64,000 nt of DNA from Myxococcota bacterium. GTDB taxonomy: Bacteria > Myxococcota_A > Polyangia > Polyangiales > Polyangiaceae. Location of the stretch: assembly GCA_963169915.1 (NCBI GenBank), contig CAUJEM010000110.1, forward strand, positions 1 through 64,000. The letters are read 5' to 3'. The position numbers and the translations under genes are program-made. The notes under the pieces were generated by a model. The model was not told the DNA's origin and did not search any database. It worked only from the letters and a program-made list of their open reading frames with translations. Shown piece after piece: positions 43,206 to 55,797 of this stretch (positions within the stretch are counted from its first letter, which is position 1; each line of letters opens with the position of its first letter).

Positions 43206-46200
43206 GTGTTCAAAGTCGACTGTCCGGGCTGTCAGGCTCCTTATCAGGTGGACGAGCGGCGCGTGCCCCCAGCGGGGCTCAAGATGCGCTGCCCGAAGTG
43301 TGGAACCTCATTTCAGGTCGCTGCGCCCGGCGCCACGGCTCCGCCACCCGCGCGCCCGCTCGCCCCCGCGGCCCCACCACCGCGCCCGCGTGCCGCGACC
43401 ATGCTCGGGGTCGCTCCTGGGAAGGTCGAGCTCGGTCTCGGTGGCTTGGACGAGGGAGATCTCCCTGCGCTGGGGCGCCCACCGGGCCCACCGCCGCGTC
43501 CTGGGGCGCCACCTCGGCCGCTTGCACCCCGAGCCGCACCGCTGGAGCTGGGAGATCTGCCGGCCCCGCTGGACGAGGAGTCGCTCCGCCGCACCAAGCC
43601 CGAAGGGCGCCCCCAGCGTGCGCCCCGGTCCCTCGATGAGGTCGATCTTCCAGCGGCGCCCCTACCACGCCCTGGGATGCCCACCGCCGCGCGAGAGCAG
43701 CTCCGGTCGGGTGACCCGAGAGCGCCCGGGGGAGCGTCGCCTGCCTTCGAGGAGGAGCTGGATCTCCCGATGGTCGGCGGGGTTTCGCCGCTCGGTGCGG
43801 TGGATCTCCCCTCGCCGGCGGCGCCGCTGAAGGCCCCCGCCGAGGCGCGGAGCGGCGTGACCCAAGCGGCGCTCCCGGCCGCTTCACGACCCCTCAGGGC
43901 GCCACCCGTCCCGCCTAGCCCCGGCGGCGTCTCGGAGTCGGATCTGCCTGCCATCGGCGGCGCCCTTCCTGGCTTCGGCGAGCGTGATTTGCCGTCGCTC
44001 GACGACGACTTGCCCGCCTTGAGCGATGAGCTCCCGTCGCCGGGCCGTCCCAGGCAGGGCGGCTGGGACGAGCCAGCGTCGGTCGGGGCTGACCTCCCGT
44101 CGCTGGGCGGCGACCTCCCGTCGCTGGGCGGGCAGCTCCCGTCGCTGGGCGGGCAGCTCCCCGTGATCGGGGGCACGTTGCCGGACGTCGGTGGGCGCGC
44201 AGCCCCCCCTCGCGCCGTCAGCGACGAGCTGGATTTCGGGGATTTCAGGCACGAGGCGCCGCCGGAGTCACGAGGCAGCCTGGGCCCACCGCGAGCCCCC
44301 TCCCTGCCGAGCTTCTCCGCGGCCACTGCGCCGCTCGGCGCGCCGACGACCCCGGCCCCCGCGCCCCTCCAGGCGCCCGCTCCGCTAGCGGCGACGGCGA
44401 GAGCCGGAGCTGCCGCGCTCGACGAGGGGGATGACGGCAGCTTTGAACCGCCTCAGGCTCCCGAGGGCCCGGCGCCCGCCGCGATCGAGCGCCAGAGCGG
44501 TGGTGGGACGGCCTACGGGGAGGTCAACCTCGGGGACGACTCTGGGGGGCAGGCGCTCGAGTCCGACGAGATGGAGTTCGGGCGGATCCCCCAGGAGGGA
44601 CGCAGCGCGCCTGCCGACGCCGTGGGCCAGGCGGAGCGCGGGCGCGCGGGAGCCGTCGTGGGCGGCGAGACGCTCGTCGGGGTGCCTCCGCGCCCCCGCC
44701 GGTGGCTGCGGGTCGTCATTGGTGGCCTCGCGCTCGGGGCGATCGCGGGAGCAGCGCTCGCGCTCGTGCCCGACGTCGGCCCCTTCGGCTACTATTGGAT
44801 CACGGATCAGCTCAAGGCGCAGGAGTACCAGCAGCTCCTCCAGCGCACCTCGGAGCAGGCTCGCGCCGAGCTTGGCCAAGACACGTACCAAGCCGCGCTG
44901 CGAGCCCAGCAGCTCGTCGAGAGCCAACGCGAGAGCGCTCGTCGCGTGAAGGCGCTGGGGGCGCTCGGAGCCTACGTCACGTACGTCCGGGAGGTGCGCT
45001 TCGGGTCCGATCCGGAGGCGAGCGCGCGCGCGCAGGTGCTCCTGGGCGAGCTCGGGGGTCACCCGGAGACGCCCTTCCTCGAGCTAGCGCGCGCCGCGGA
45101 GGCGGCCGCCGGCGGGCGCTTTGGGGACGCGCGCCAGAGCCTGACGGCGCTGCTCGCGCGCGCCCCCGACGATCAGGACGCGGCCAACCTCCTGGGAGAG
45201 GTCGAGCTGCGCTCCGGCGACGCCGCGGGCGCGCTCGCCGCGTGGCAGCGCGCCGTCTCCCTACAGCGCTCTCCCCTCACGCTGTTTGGCTTGGCCCGCG
45301 CCCAAGCCGCCGCTGGGGCTGCGCCGGAGGCCGAGACCACACTGAAAGAGCTGCTGACGCAGAGCGCGGGCCACGTGGGGGCCAGGATCCTCCAGGCGCG
45401 GCTCTCGTGGCGCCAGCACCGTGACGAGGCGAAGGCGCTCGAGCTGCTCGGTGGCGTGCTCAAGGACGTGAGCCTCGCCAGCCCCTTCGAGCTCGCGGAG
45501 GCGCAGACGCTCCTCGGTGACCTCCACTTGGAGCGGTCGCGGTACTCCCACGCGGAGCAGGCGTACTCCGAGGCGCTCAAGATCGACTCTCGAGCGATGG
45601 CGGCGCTCCTCGGGTTGGGGACGGCGCTCTACCGCGCGGGGAGGTACTCGGAGTCCCTGGCGCGGTTTCAGGCCGCGGCGCAGGTCCTCCCGGAGGATCT
45701 CGGCGCCCAGGTCGGGGTGGCGCGCTCGTTGATCGCGCTCGAGCGGCTGCAGGACGCAAAGACCTTGCTCGAGCAGCTCCGAGGCAAGCACCCGAAGGCC
45801 GCCGAGGTGGCCTACTGGTTCGGCAAGGTCCAGGAGGCGCTCGGCAACCGCGCGGAGGCCGAGGCCGCCTACCGGTCCGCCGTCGAGCTGGGGCAGGCGT
45901 CTCCCCAAACCATGGACGCCTACGTGGCGCTCGCGCTCCTCCAGAACCAACGCGGAGAAGCCGAGGCTGCCAAGCAGACGCTCGCGAAGGCGAAGGAGCT
46001 CTTGCCCGACTCCCCGGCCATCCACAAGGCCCTCGGGGAGCTCGCGCTCATCCAAGGCCGATACTCGGACGCGCTCGTGGAGCTCAAGCGCTCCCTGGAG
46101 CTGGATCCGGAGGACGTGGGCGTGCGCTTCAAGCTGGGGTCTGCCCTGCGCCGCAACCGGGACTTCGACGAGGCCGCGAAGGCCTTCGACCAAGTCGCCG

Positions 46201-47114
46201 CGGTCGACAAAGACTACCCGGGGCTCGCGCTCGAGCGAGGGTTGCTGTTCGAGGCTGCCGGGCGCACCGAAGAGGCGCTGAGGGCCTATGAAGGGGCGCT
46301 CTCCAAGGCGCCGAACGACACGGACCTGATGCTGCGCGTGGGCTGCGGTCGCGCCAGCACGGGAAACGGTACGCAGGCGGAGGAGCTACTCCGCAAGGTG
46401 CTCGTCCACCGCCCGCAGTCGGCCGAGACGCACCACTGCCTCGGCCGCGCCATGCTCGCGACGGGCACCAACCTGGCCGAGGCTCAGCGCGAGCTCCAGC
46501 GCGCCGCGGAGCTCGACGCCAACCGCGCGGAGTACCACCTCTACGTCGGGTGGGCGGCCAACGAGGCAGGGCGCGTCCAAGAGGCGGAGCGCGCCTTGGA
46601 GCGCGCGCTCGAGCTCGATCAAGGGCTGGCGGACGCGTACTGGCAGCGCGGCGTGCTCAAGTACCGGACGGGCGCGGTGCGCGACGCCGTGGCGGACCTC
46701 AAGCGCGCGCTCGAGCTGAACCCGACCCGCGCCGAGGCGCACGCCGCGCTGGCCGACTCTTACTACGATCTCGGGCGTGAGGCCGACGCCATCGGTGAGT
46801 GGCAGCTCGCGGTCGCGGCGCTCCCCAACAACGCGAGCTGGCGCTTTCGCTACGGCAAGCTCCTCGCCGCGAACCGACGCGCGGCCGACGCCGCCGCGCA
46901 GCTCCAGCGTGCGCTCGAGCTGGCCGCGCCGCTCACCCCGCAGCCCCGCTGGCTCCCGGAGGCCAATTACCTCTTGGCGCGCTCCATGGGGCAGCGCGCG
47001 GAGGCGGTGCCCCACTGGCAGTACTTCTTGAAGCACGGCCCCAAGGACTCGCCGTACCGCTCGGAGGCGAAGAAGGCGCTGGCCGCCTTGGGCCAGCCCA
47101 GCGACGAAGACTGA
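43206..47114 (+). CDS. Zinc-ribbon / Pro-rich / TM / TPR giant protein
   Basis: A 1302-residue protein. Residues 5-38 form an MJ0042-type zinc ribbon with C6-x2-C9 and C29-x2-C32. A disordered Pro/Gly/Leu/Asp-rich linker (about 40-495) contains many short D-L-P boxes, including four perfect 7-residue units (44091-44174). One membrane helix spans about 500-523, and residues about 530-1290 hold close to twenty TPR units. Start GTG 43206 is favoured because it begins the ribbon and leaves promoter space from the divergent PPIase gene; ATG 43125 would add 27 residues. Zinc ribbon plus TM plus interaction domain resembles the layout of the myxobacterial gliding protein GltJ/AgmX, but the TPR tail differs, so function is open. 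Confidence 0.78.
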   Translation: MFKVDCPGCQAPYQVDERRVPPAGLKMRCPKCGTSFQVAAPGATAPPPARPLAPAAPPPRPRAATMLGVAPGKVELGLGGLDEGDLPALGRPPGPPPRPGAPPRPLAPRAAPLELGDLPAPLDEESLRRTKPEGRPQRAPRSLDEVDLPAAPLPRPGMPTAAREQLRSGDPRAPGGASPAFEEELDLPMVGGVSPLGAVDLPSPAAPLKAPAEARSGVTQAALPAASRPLRAPPVPPSPGGVSESDLPAIGGALPGFGERDLPSLDDDLPALSDELPSPGRPRQGGWDEPASVGADLPSLGGDLPSLGGQLPSLGGQLPVIGGTLPDVGGRAAPPRAVSDELDFGDFRHEAPPESRGSLGPPRAPSLPSFSAATAPLGAPTTPAPAPLQAPAPLAATARAGAAALDEGDDGSFEPPQAPEGPAPAAIERQSGGGTAYGEVNLGDDSGGQALESDEMEFGRIPQEGRSAPADAVGQAERGRAGAVVGGETLVGVPPRPRRWLRVVIGGLALGAIAGAALALVPDVGPFGYYWITDQLKAQEYQQLLQRTSEQARAELGQDTYQAALRAQQLVESQRESARRVKALGALGAYVTYVREVRFGSDPEASARAQVLLGELGGHPETPFLELARAAEAAAGGRFGDARQSLTALLARAPDDQDAANLLGEVELRSGDAAGALAAWQRAVSLQRSPLTLFGLARAQAAAGAAPEAETTLKELLTQSAGHVGARILQARLSWRQHRDEAKALELLGGVLKDVSLASPFELAEAQTLLGDLHLERSRYSHAEQAYSEALKIDSRAMAALLGLGTALYRAGRYSESLARFQAAAQVLPEDLGAQVGVARSLIALERLQDAKTLLEQLRGKHPKAAEVAYWFGKVQEALGNRAEAEAAYRSAVELGQASPQTMDAYVALALLQNQRGEAEAAKQTLAKAKELLPDSPAIHKALGELALIQGRYSDALVELKRSLELDPEDVGVRFKLGSALRRNRDFDEAAKAFDQVAAVDKDYPGLALERGLLFEAAGRTEEALRAYEGALSKAPNDTDLMLRVGCGRASTGNGTQAEELLRKVLVHRPQSAETHHCLGRAMLATGTNLAEAQRELQRAAELDANRAEYHLYVGWAANEAGRVQEAERALERALELDQGLADAYWQRGVLKYRTGAVRDAVADLKRALELNPTRAEAHAALADSYYDLGREADAIGEWQLAVAALPNNASWRFRYGKLLAANRRAADAAAQLQRALELAAPLTPQPRWLPEANYLLARSMGQRAEAVPHWQYFLKHGPKDSPYRSEAKKALAALGQPSDED
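44091..44174 (+). repeat. Four 21-bp in-frame tandem repeats in the linker
   Basis: Units begin at 44091, 44112, 44133 and 44154 and encode DLPSLGG, DLPSLGG, QLPSLGG and QLPVIGG. Related DLP boxes (DLPALGR, DLPAPLD, DLPSPAA, DLPAIGG, DLPSLDD) are scattered over the rest of the linker. Slippage here would change linker length without breaking the frame. Confidence 0.85.
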
Positions 47115-47148
47115 GCGTGGGGTCGCCGGGATCCCGGCCCTCTCACGC
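47115..47148. terminator. Bidirectional hairpin between convergent TPR and rpoD genes
   Basis: Outer arms GCGTG (47115-47119) and CACGC (47144-47148) flank the perfect palindrome GCCGGGATCCCGGC (47125-47138), with GGG/CCC pairing between. It fills the gap between two convergent stops. No T-run follows on either strand, so termination efficiency is uncertain. Confidence 0.4.
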
Positions 47149-47149
47149 G

Positions 47150-49087
<1,938 letters not shown>

Positions 49088-49094
49088 CGTTACT

Positions 49095-50996
49095 TCACTC
49101 CAGGGCTTTGCGCTGCCGCATCCGTTCGGCGTGGGCAGCGAGGAGCTCCAGCTCACGCGCTACGTCGCCAGTCTGTGCGGCTTGGTGGGCGTCCTCCACG
49201 GCCGCCGCGGTTTGTCGTTTCAGTTCGAGCTGCTGTAGCTTCTCCACGTTCCCCTTCAGCTCGGCGAAGGCGTCCTCCAGGCGTTGGTGCACGGTTGCCA
49301 CCAGGCGCGCCGCGACGAAAGGACTAATCGAAGCTGGCAGCTTGGCAAGCACCGCGTCTGGGGTGAGCGCGCTTCCGGCGTCGGTCAGCCTGAGGAGAGC
49401 GGCGACCGCGAGGGCCACGTCACCCTCGAGGCAAGCCTGCGCCGCCCGCCCCTCGGCGCTCCGCAGCAGCTCCGGGTAGTCGAGGAAGGCGCCGAGGATC
49501 TCGCGGTCGATCTGCGACCGGCGGTCCCCGCTTCGGGCTCGGCGAGGTCCGGGCACCCGGCGGGTCGTGTCAGCGGGTCGGACGCCCGAGGCGCCCCGGG
49601 GGAGCAGGAGGGCCGACAGGGCGCGCCGGCTCTGGAGGTCTCCTTGGGTCAGCCGATCGAGGGCGCGCTCGGCGTGCTGGCCGGCGAGCACGCGGACCAT
49701 GGGATCGGGCTCCTGCTGGAGCAGCTCGGCGACCTCTCGCAGCCGGGCGGCGCGCGCCGTGGCCTCGACGGGGAGCGCCGCCAAGGTGGCGTCGATGAGG
49801 TGCTCGAGCAGCCCTTGGGCGGCCGTGAGCACGCGGCGGAGCCCAGGCTCACCCTCGCGCTGCGCCAGGCTGTCGGGGTCGACGCCGTCCGGCAGCACGC
49901 CGACGCGCGCGTCGAGCCCGGCCTCTCGGCACGGCTCTCGCGCGGCGCGCGTCGCGCGCCGTCCAGCGCCGTCCGCGTCGAACAGCAGGACGACGTTCGA
50001 GCAATAGCGTCGCACCTGCTTGGCCTGCTCGAGCGTGAACGCCGTGCCCAAGGGCGCGACGGCGTTCGTGACGCCACGGGCGTGGAGGCTCACCACGTCG
50101 AAGTTGCCCTCGACGATGACGGCCTGCCCCTCCGTGCGCAGCGCTGGGCGAGCCTGGTACAGCCCGAACACCGCCTCGCGCTTGCGGTAGACCGCCGTCT
50201 CTCGGCTGTTGACGTACTTGGCGGGGGGCTCCGCCGCTGCGTCGGTCCGCGGCGGCTCGAGCCCCACGACGCGGCACTCCTCCGCGCTGGGCTCCGCCAG
50301 GGCGCGGCCGCTGAAGCCGATGACCCGGCCGTGCAGATCCAGGATGGCGAACATCAGGCGGTGGCGGAAGCGATCATAGTAGCCGGGGCCCGCGCGCCGC
50401 GCGACGAGCAGGTCGACGCTCTCCGCCACCACGGGCGAGATGGAGGCGCGCTGCAGCTCCCGCGCCAAGCCGTCCCAGCCCCAGGGAGCGTAGCCGATGC
50501 GAAAGGCCTCGAGGGCCGCCTTGGCGGGCGCGCCGGCCGTCCGGGGCTCGAGGCCGCGCCGAGCGAGCTCGCGGTGCGCGTGGTGCCGGAGCGGGTGCTC
50601 TTGGAGAGCTCGCTGGTAGAACGCGGCCGCGACGTCCAGCGCGGCGTACATCTCCTCTCGCCGCTGCTTGGCCTCCTGCTGCGCACGCCGCTCGGGCTCG
50701 GACTGCGTCTCCACGATGGGGATCCCGGCGCGCTCGGCCAGGCGGGTGATCGCCTCGACGAAGCTCAGCCCCTCGATGTCCATGATGAACTTGATGGCGT
50801 CCCCCGACGCGCCGCAGCCAAAGCAGTGGAAGTAGTTGCGCTCCTCGCTGACGTTGAAGCTCGGGGTGCGCTCCTTGTGAAATGGACAGAGCCCCACGTG
50901 GCTGCGGCCCTTGCGCGCGAGCCGTACCGTCTCCCCGATGAGCCCGACGATGTTCGTCTCCGAGCGCACGCGGTCGATGGTCTCTTGGCCCAGCAC
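49095..50996 (-). CDS. dnaG: DnaG, DNA primase
   Basis: A 633-residue replicative primase that makes RNA primers at the fork. The N-terminal CHC2 zinc motif is C37-x2-H40...C58-x2-C61. The core has [27 protein letters not shown] (the EGYMDV motif appears as EGNFDV) and the TOPRIM metal site [18 protein letters not shown]. The C-terminal helicase-binding part (about 460-633) is poorly conserved. The start is GTG 50996, 12 nt after the asparaginase gene stop, so transcription probably comes from the asparaginase promoter. rpoD follows directly. Confidence 0.96.
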   Translation of the reverse strand: MLGQETIDRVRSETNIVGLIGETVRLARKGRSHVGLCPFHKERTPSFNVSEERNYFHCFGCGASGDAIKFIMDIEGLSFVEAITRLAERAGIPIVETQSEPERRAQQEAKQRREEMYAALDVAAAFYQRALQEHPLRHHAHRELARRGLEPRTAGAPAKAALEAFRIGYAPWGWDGLARELQRASISPVVAESVDLLVARRAGPGYYDRFRHRLMFAILDLHGRVIGFSGRALAEPSAEECRVVGLEPPRTDAAAEPPAKYVNSRETAVYRKREAVFGLYQARPALRTEGQAVIVEGNFDVVSLHARGVTNAVAPLGTAFTLEQAKQVRRYCSNVVLLFDADGAGRRATRAAREPCREAGLDARVGVLPDGVDPDSLAQREGEPGLRRVLTAAQGLLEHLIDATLAALPVEATARAARLREVAELLQQEPDPMVRVLAGQHAERALDRLTQGDLQSRRALSALLLPRGASGVRPADTTRRVPGPRRARSGDRRSQIDREILGAFLDYPELLRSAEGRAAQACLEGDVALAVAALLRLTDAGSALTPDAVLAKLPASISPFVAARLVATVHQRLEDAFAELKGNVEKLQQLELKRQTAAAVEDAHQAAQTGDVARELELLAAHAERMRQRKALE

Positions 50997-51008
50997 GATC
51001 TGCTTCGT

Positions 51009-51965
51009 CTAGCTCACTTTCCAGCTTCCGACGAGGCTCCCGGCGACGCTCAGGATTTCTCGCCAGCGTCGCGGCAAGCCGCTCGGGAGCGCCCCCGGAG
51101 CGGCGGCCTCGAGCGTCGCCTCGACGGCGGCGGGGAGGGCGTCGCTGGCGCCGTCATGGATCTTGAGCGCGACGCCGAGCTCGCGCTCGGGGAGCGCCAG
51201 GCAGTAGACGCCGAGCGCTCCTACCTTCACCGCCACGGGCTCGCGCGCGGCCAGCACGACCGCGGCGTCGAGGCGCCCCTCGCCCGAGCTGTGCTCGGGC
51301 TCGCGCGCCATCGCCCACCCGATCCGGTGCAGCCGACGCTCGAGGCCAGGCGCGGGCGCGCACGCCATGGAGCGCGCGAGCAGCGCCCAGGCGCGCGCCA
51401 GGCCCTGCAGCTCGACCTCGAAGGTAGGGACGCCGCAGCCGTCGACGCTGAGCGTGGGCGCACGCTGGGTGACCTCGGTCACCAGCTGGAGGATACGCTG
51501 CTGCAGCGGGTGCGAGGCGGGGAGGTAGTCGAGGGGCCAGCCCTGGCGTCGCGTCGCGGCGAGCATGAACGTGTGCTTGCCGGAGCAGTTGTTGTGGAGC
51601 GCGCTGGGCTCGGCGCCAGCGCGCCAGAGCTGCTGCGCGCTCGCGGCGTGCAGGGGAGGGTGCGCGCCGCAGCGCAGAGCTGCCGGCGTCAGCTCGAAGC
51701 GCGCGAGCAGCCGCTCGACCAGCTCGACGTGGCGCGCCTCCCCGCCGTGGGACGCCGCCCCCACGGCGAGCTCCTCGTCGCTCAGGGAGGGGTCGTCCAA
51801 GAGCTCCAGGGAGGCGGCGAGCTGGAAGGGCTTGGCGGCGGAGCGCCAGGTCGTGCTGAGCGGAGGTCCGCCCTGAGCCTGGACCTCCTCGCCCCGCACG
51901 GCCACGAACGAGAAGGGGTGGACGGCCTCCACGGAGGTGCCCCGGAGCTGCAAGACGGTCGGCAT
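51009..51965 (-). CDS. L-asparaginase II (Rhizobium etli-type, PF06089)
   Basis: A 318-residue serine-hydrolase-like amidase converting asparagine to aspartate and ammonia. Motifs of this family are present: a SAAKPFQ segment with the Ser-x-x-Lys tetrad, SHGGEARHVELVERLL, NNCSGKHTFML, and VDGCGVPTFEVEL. These form the active site and the Zn/Cys site in characterised members. Size fits the usual 320-340 residues. ATG 51965 (MPTVLQLRGTSVEAVHPFSF) is preferred to an upstream start. It heads a run with dnaG and rpoD, and is divergent from atpD. Confidence 0.88.
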   Translation of the reverse strand: MPTVLQLRGTSVEAVHPFSFVAVRGEEVQAQGGPPLSTTWRSAAKPFQLAASLELLDDPSLSDEELAVGAASHGGEARHVELVERLLARFELTPAALRCGAHPPLHAASAQQLWRAGAEPSALHNNCSGKHTFMLAATRRQGWPLDYLPASHPLQQRILQLVTEVTQRAPTLSVDGCGVPTFEVELQGLARAWALLARSMACAPAPGLERRLHRIGWAMAREPEHSSGEGRLDAAVVLAAREPVAVKVGALGVYCLALPERELGVALKIHDGASDALPAAVEATLEAAAPGALPSGLPRRWREILSVAGSLVGSWKVS

Positions 51966-52065
51966 GGGCGGACGATAGCGGGCCCGCAGGGCCACTCCAG
52001 GCCCGTCGGAGCGCCGCCCCGGCACCCCCCCGTCCCGCCGGGGGCTCGCCCCGTGCGGCTGGTCG

Positions 52066-53615
<1,550 letters not shown>

Positions 53616-53641
53616 GCCCACACGGCGTCAAGGAGTCCACG

Positions 53642-54172
53642 ATGAGTCAATTGATCACGCTCGAGATCGTCACCCCGGACGGCGCCAAGCTCTCGACGGA
53701 GGTCTCCGAGCTGACGGCACCCAGCGTGGAGGGCGAGTTCGGCGTGATGCCGGGACATCGACCCTTGATGGCGGCGCTCGCCGCGGGGCTCGTCCGCTAC
53801 CGCGCGGGGGGCGAGCTGCACGAGGTGGCCGTCGGTCCGGGCTTCGTGGAGCTCCACGACGACAAGGCGACGCTGCTCACCGATCGCTACCTGGAGAAGG
53901 GCAGCGTGGATCCGGTGGTGGCCAGGCTGGAGCTCAAAGAGGCGGACGAGGCGATCGAGCGCTTCGATGGAGATCCGAGCAGCGCGGAGTACCAGCTGCT
54001 CGTGGAGCGAGAGGTGTGGGCGGCCGTGCAGCTCGAGCTCTACGGAGATCCGCCGCCGCCCATGGTGCGCCTCGGGCAGTTCCGCGTCGTGCAAGACACG
54101 TCGGTCAACGAGGGCATCGAGCCGGCGCGCATGGCCGACGACGACTCAGCGCCGGCCGACGGCGCGCACTGA
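53642..54172 (+). CDS. atpC: AtpC, F1 ATP synthase epsilon subunit
   Basis: A 176-residue epsilon subunit. The N-terminal beta-sandwich is clear: LITLEIVTPDGAKLSTEVSELTAPSVEGEFGVMPGHRPLMAALAAG, where GEFGVMPGH is the family signature. The C-terminal helical part and the acidic tail are longer than usual (typical epsilon is about 135 residues). A strong Shine-Dalgarno AAGGAG (53630-53635) sits 6 nt before the ATG. It lies 26 nt after atpD and meets the bactofilin gene tail-to-tail. Confidence 0.93.
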   Translation: MSQLITLEIVTPDGAKLSTEVSELTAPSVEGEFGVMPGHRPLMAALAAGLVRYRAGGELHEVAVGPGFVELHDDKATLLTDRYLEKGSVDPVVARLELKEADEAIERFDGDPSSAEYQLLVEREVWAAVQLELYGDPPPPMVRLGQFRVVQDTSVNEGIEPARMADDDSAPADGAH

Positions 54173-54189
54173 GAGGCTGGCGGCCGGCC

Positions 54190-54546
54190 TCATCCGTCGT
54201 CGGCGGGGGCGTCCCCGATGGCGAGGCTCACGTCGCCAAAGCTGACCTGCTGCTGCCCCTCGCCGCCGAGCTTCACGTCGATGCTCTTGGCGCGGATGAC
54301 CGTCCCGCTCTCGACGCTGCCGGCGAGCCGGACCGTCTCCGCCTCGAACTGGCCCGCGAGGCGCCCGTCGCTGACCAGGCTGCCCAGGCTCCCCTTACCG
54401 CTGATGGAGCCCGTGGCGCTGATGGTGAGGGCCGGGCTCGAGATCTCTCCCTCGACCGCCCCGCGGACGACGACCGGGCAGCTCGAGCTGATGCTCCCTC
54501 GGATTTGAGTCCCAGCCTCGACTACGGTGTGTTTTTCATCGCTCAT
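54190..54546 (-). CDS. Bactofilin
   Basis: A 118-residue bactofilin (DUF583) cytoskeletal protein that self-assembles into filaments. It shows the right-handed beta-helix pattern GTQIRGSISSSCPVVVRGAVEGEISSPALTISATGSISGKGSLGSLVSDGRLAGQFEAETVRLAGSVESGTV, with repeated hydrophobic-Gly strands. The short N- and C-termini are usual; there is no membrane anchor. In myxobacteria bactofilins organise ParAB, cell shape and motility proteins. It is the last gene of a minus-strand module and lies 33 nt after the pentapeptide protein gene. Confidence 0.9.
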   Translation of the reverse strand: MSDEKHTVVEAGTQIRGSISSSCPVVVRGAVEGEISSPALTISATGSISGKGSLGSLVSDGRLAGQFEAETVRLAGSVESGTVIRAKSIDVKLGGEGQQQVSFGDVSLAIGDAPADDG

Positions 54547-54579
54547 CGCTCAGCGCCTTTCATCTGGTCCAACGCGGCC

Positions 54580-55791
54580 TCAGCCCGTCTTGATGTGTAG
54601 CCGTAGGCGGCAGCCCGGGGAGAAGCCGAAGCGGGTGCCGCCGCTCGGCTGGACCAGGGTCGCCGTGACGGCCCCCGAGGCGTTGACCACGAGCGAGGAC
54701 GGTCCGCTGAAGCCGGGCGCGGAGCCCTCCAGGAAGCGACCGGAGACGCCGATGTTTCCGGCGCCGTTGACGCTGCAGCGCGTGAGCACGCCGTGCTCGC
54801 CGATGATGAACTCTGCGCCCTCCCCGAGGTTGATGGTGCAGTCCTCGAAGCGGCTGTCCACGTGGATGGACGAGCCGGGCCCGAATTCCAGAGTAGCGCC
54901 GCGGAGGGTGTCTCCGGCTCCGAAGTAGCGAGTCCCGAGCGCCGCGCTTCGCCCGCTGGCCAGCTCCTCCAGGTCGTTCAAGGAGAGCTGGCGTGAGCCG
55001 TCTCCGAGCGGGCTGGCGTCCACCCACTCCGCCACGGCGCGCGTCAGCGTGGTCCCGCCGAGGGTGATCCCCGCGAGCTTCGCCGCGGTGAGGACGGCGG
55101 CCTGCACGTCCACCTCGATCAGGCTGGCTTGGCGCAGATCGGCCCCCTCCAGCCGCGCGCTGACCAAGGACGCGCGATCGAGCTTGGCGCGGGCGAGCGA
55201 GGCGCCCGCGAGCTTCGCCCCGAGCAGCTTGGCGCTCGACAGATCGGCGTCGTCGAGCTTGGTGCCCTCGAGCTGCGCCTCTTCGAGGTTGGCTTGGCGG
55301 AGATCCGAGAACGAGAGATCCGCGCCGCGCAGGCTGGCGCCGCCGAGGTAGGCCTCACCCAGCTCCGCGTGGCTGAGGTCGGCGTTGTCGAGCTGGGCGC
55401 CGCCGAGGTCCGCGGACTCGAGCTGAGCGCCCGCTAGGCAAGCGCCCGCGGCGCGGGCGTCTTGTAGGGTGGCGCCCTCCAGCGTGGCTCGGTTGAGGTT
55501 GGCGCCGACCAGGAGCGCACCAGTGAGGTTGGCGCCCTCGAGATCCGCCTTGTCGAAGTTGGCCTCCGCCAGCTCCGCGCGAGCCAGGTAGGCCTCGCGC
55601 AGGCTGGCGTTCTTGAAGCGCGCGCCGGGTAGGCAGGCGCCCTCGAGGTTGGCGCCGTCGAGCTCCGTGCGGCTGAAGTCCGCACCTTCGAGCCGTAGAC
55701 CGGAGAGGTCGAGCCCTCGGAGGTCCATCCGCGTGAAGCTCGGGTTCGTGCGAGCACGCTCGAAGACTTGTTCACGGGTCAGCTCTGCCAT
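54580..55791 (-). CDS. Pentapeptide-repeat protein with bactofilin-like beta-helix tail
   Basis: A 403-residue protein. After a short helical head (MAELTREQVFERARTNPSF), residues about 20-250 are nearly unbroken pentapeptide repeats of the A(D/N)LxG type, predicted to form a four-sided beta-helix. A linker (DASPLGDGSRQLSLNDLEEL) is followed by about 115 residues with glycine-spaced beta strands (FGPGSSIHVDSRFEDCTINL, GEGAEFIIGEHGVLTRCSV, NGAGNIGVSGRFLEGSA) resembling a bactofilin or similar polymer-forming helix. No signal peptide is seen. ATG 55791 is preferred; GTG 55797 directly follows the upstream stop. It lies between a zinc-ribbon protein and a true bactofilin, so a scaffold role with the bactofilin is inferred. 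Confidence 0.8.
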   Translation of the reverse strand: MAELTREQVFERARTNPSFTRMDLRGLDLSGLRLEGADFSRTELDGANLEGACLPGARFKNASLREAYLARAELAEANFDKADLEGANLTGALLVGANLNRATLEGATLQDARAAGACLAGAQLESADLGGAQLDNADLSHAELGEAYLGGASLRGADLSFSDLRQANLEEAQLEGTKLDDADLSSAKLLGAKLAGASLARAKLDRASLVSARLEGADLRQASLIEVDVQAAVLTAAKLAGITLGGTTLTRAVAEWVDASPLGDGSRQLSLNDLEELASGRSAALGTRYFGAGDTLRGATLEFGPGSSIHVDSRFEDCTINLGEGAEFIIGEHGVLTRCSVNGAGNIGVSGRFLEGSAPGFSGPSSLVVNASGAVTATLVQPSGGTRFGFSPGCRLRLHIKTG

Positions 55792-55797
55792 GCTCAC

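Noticed and set aside
44091-44174. CRISPR-like array
   Set aside because: Units are contiguous 21-bp coding repeats without spacers, in frame inside a protein linker.
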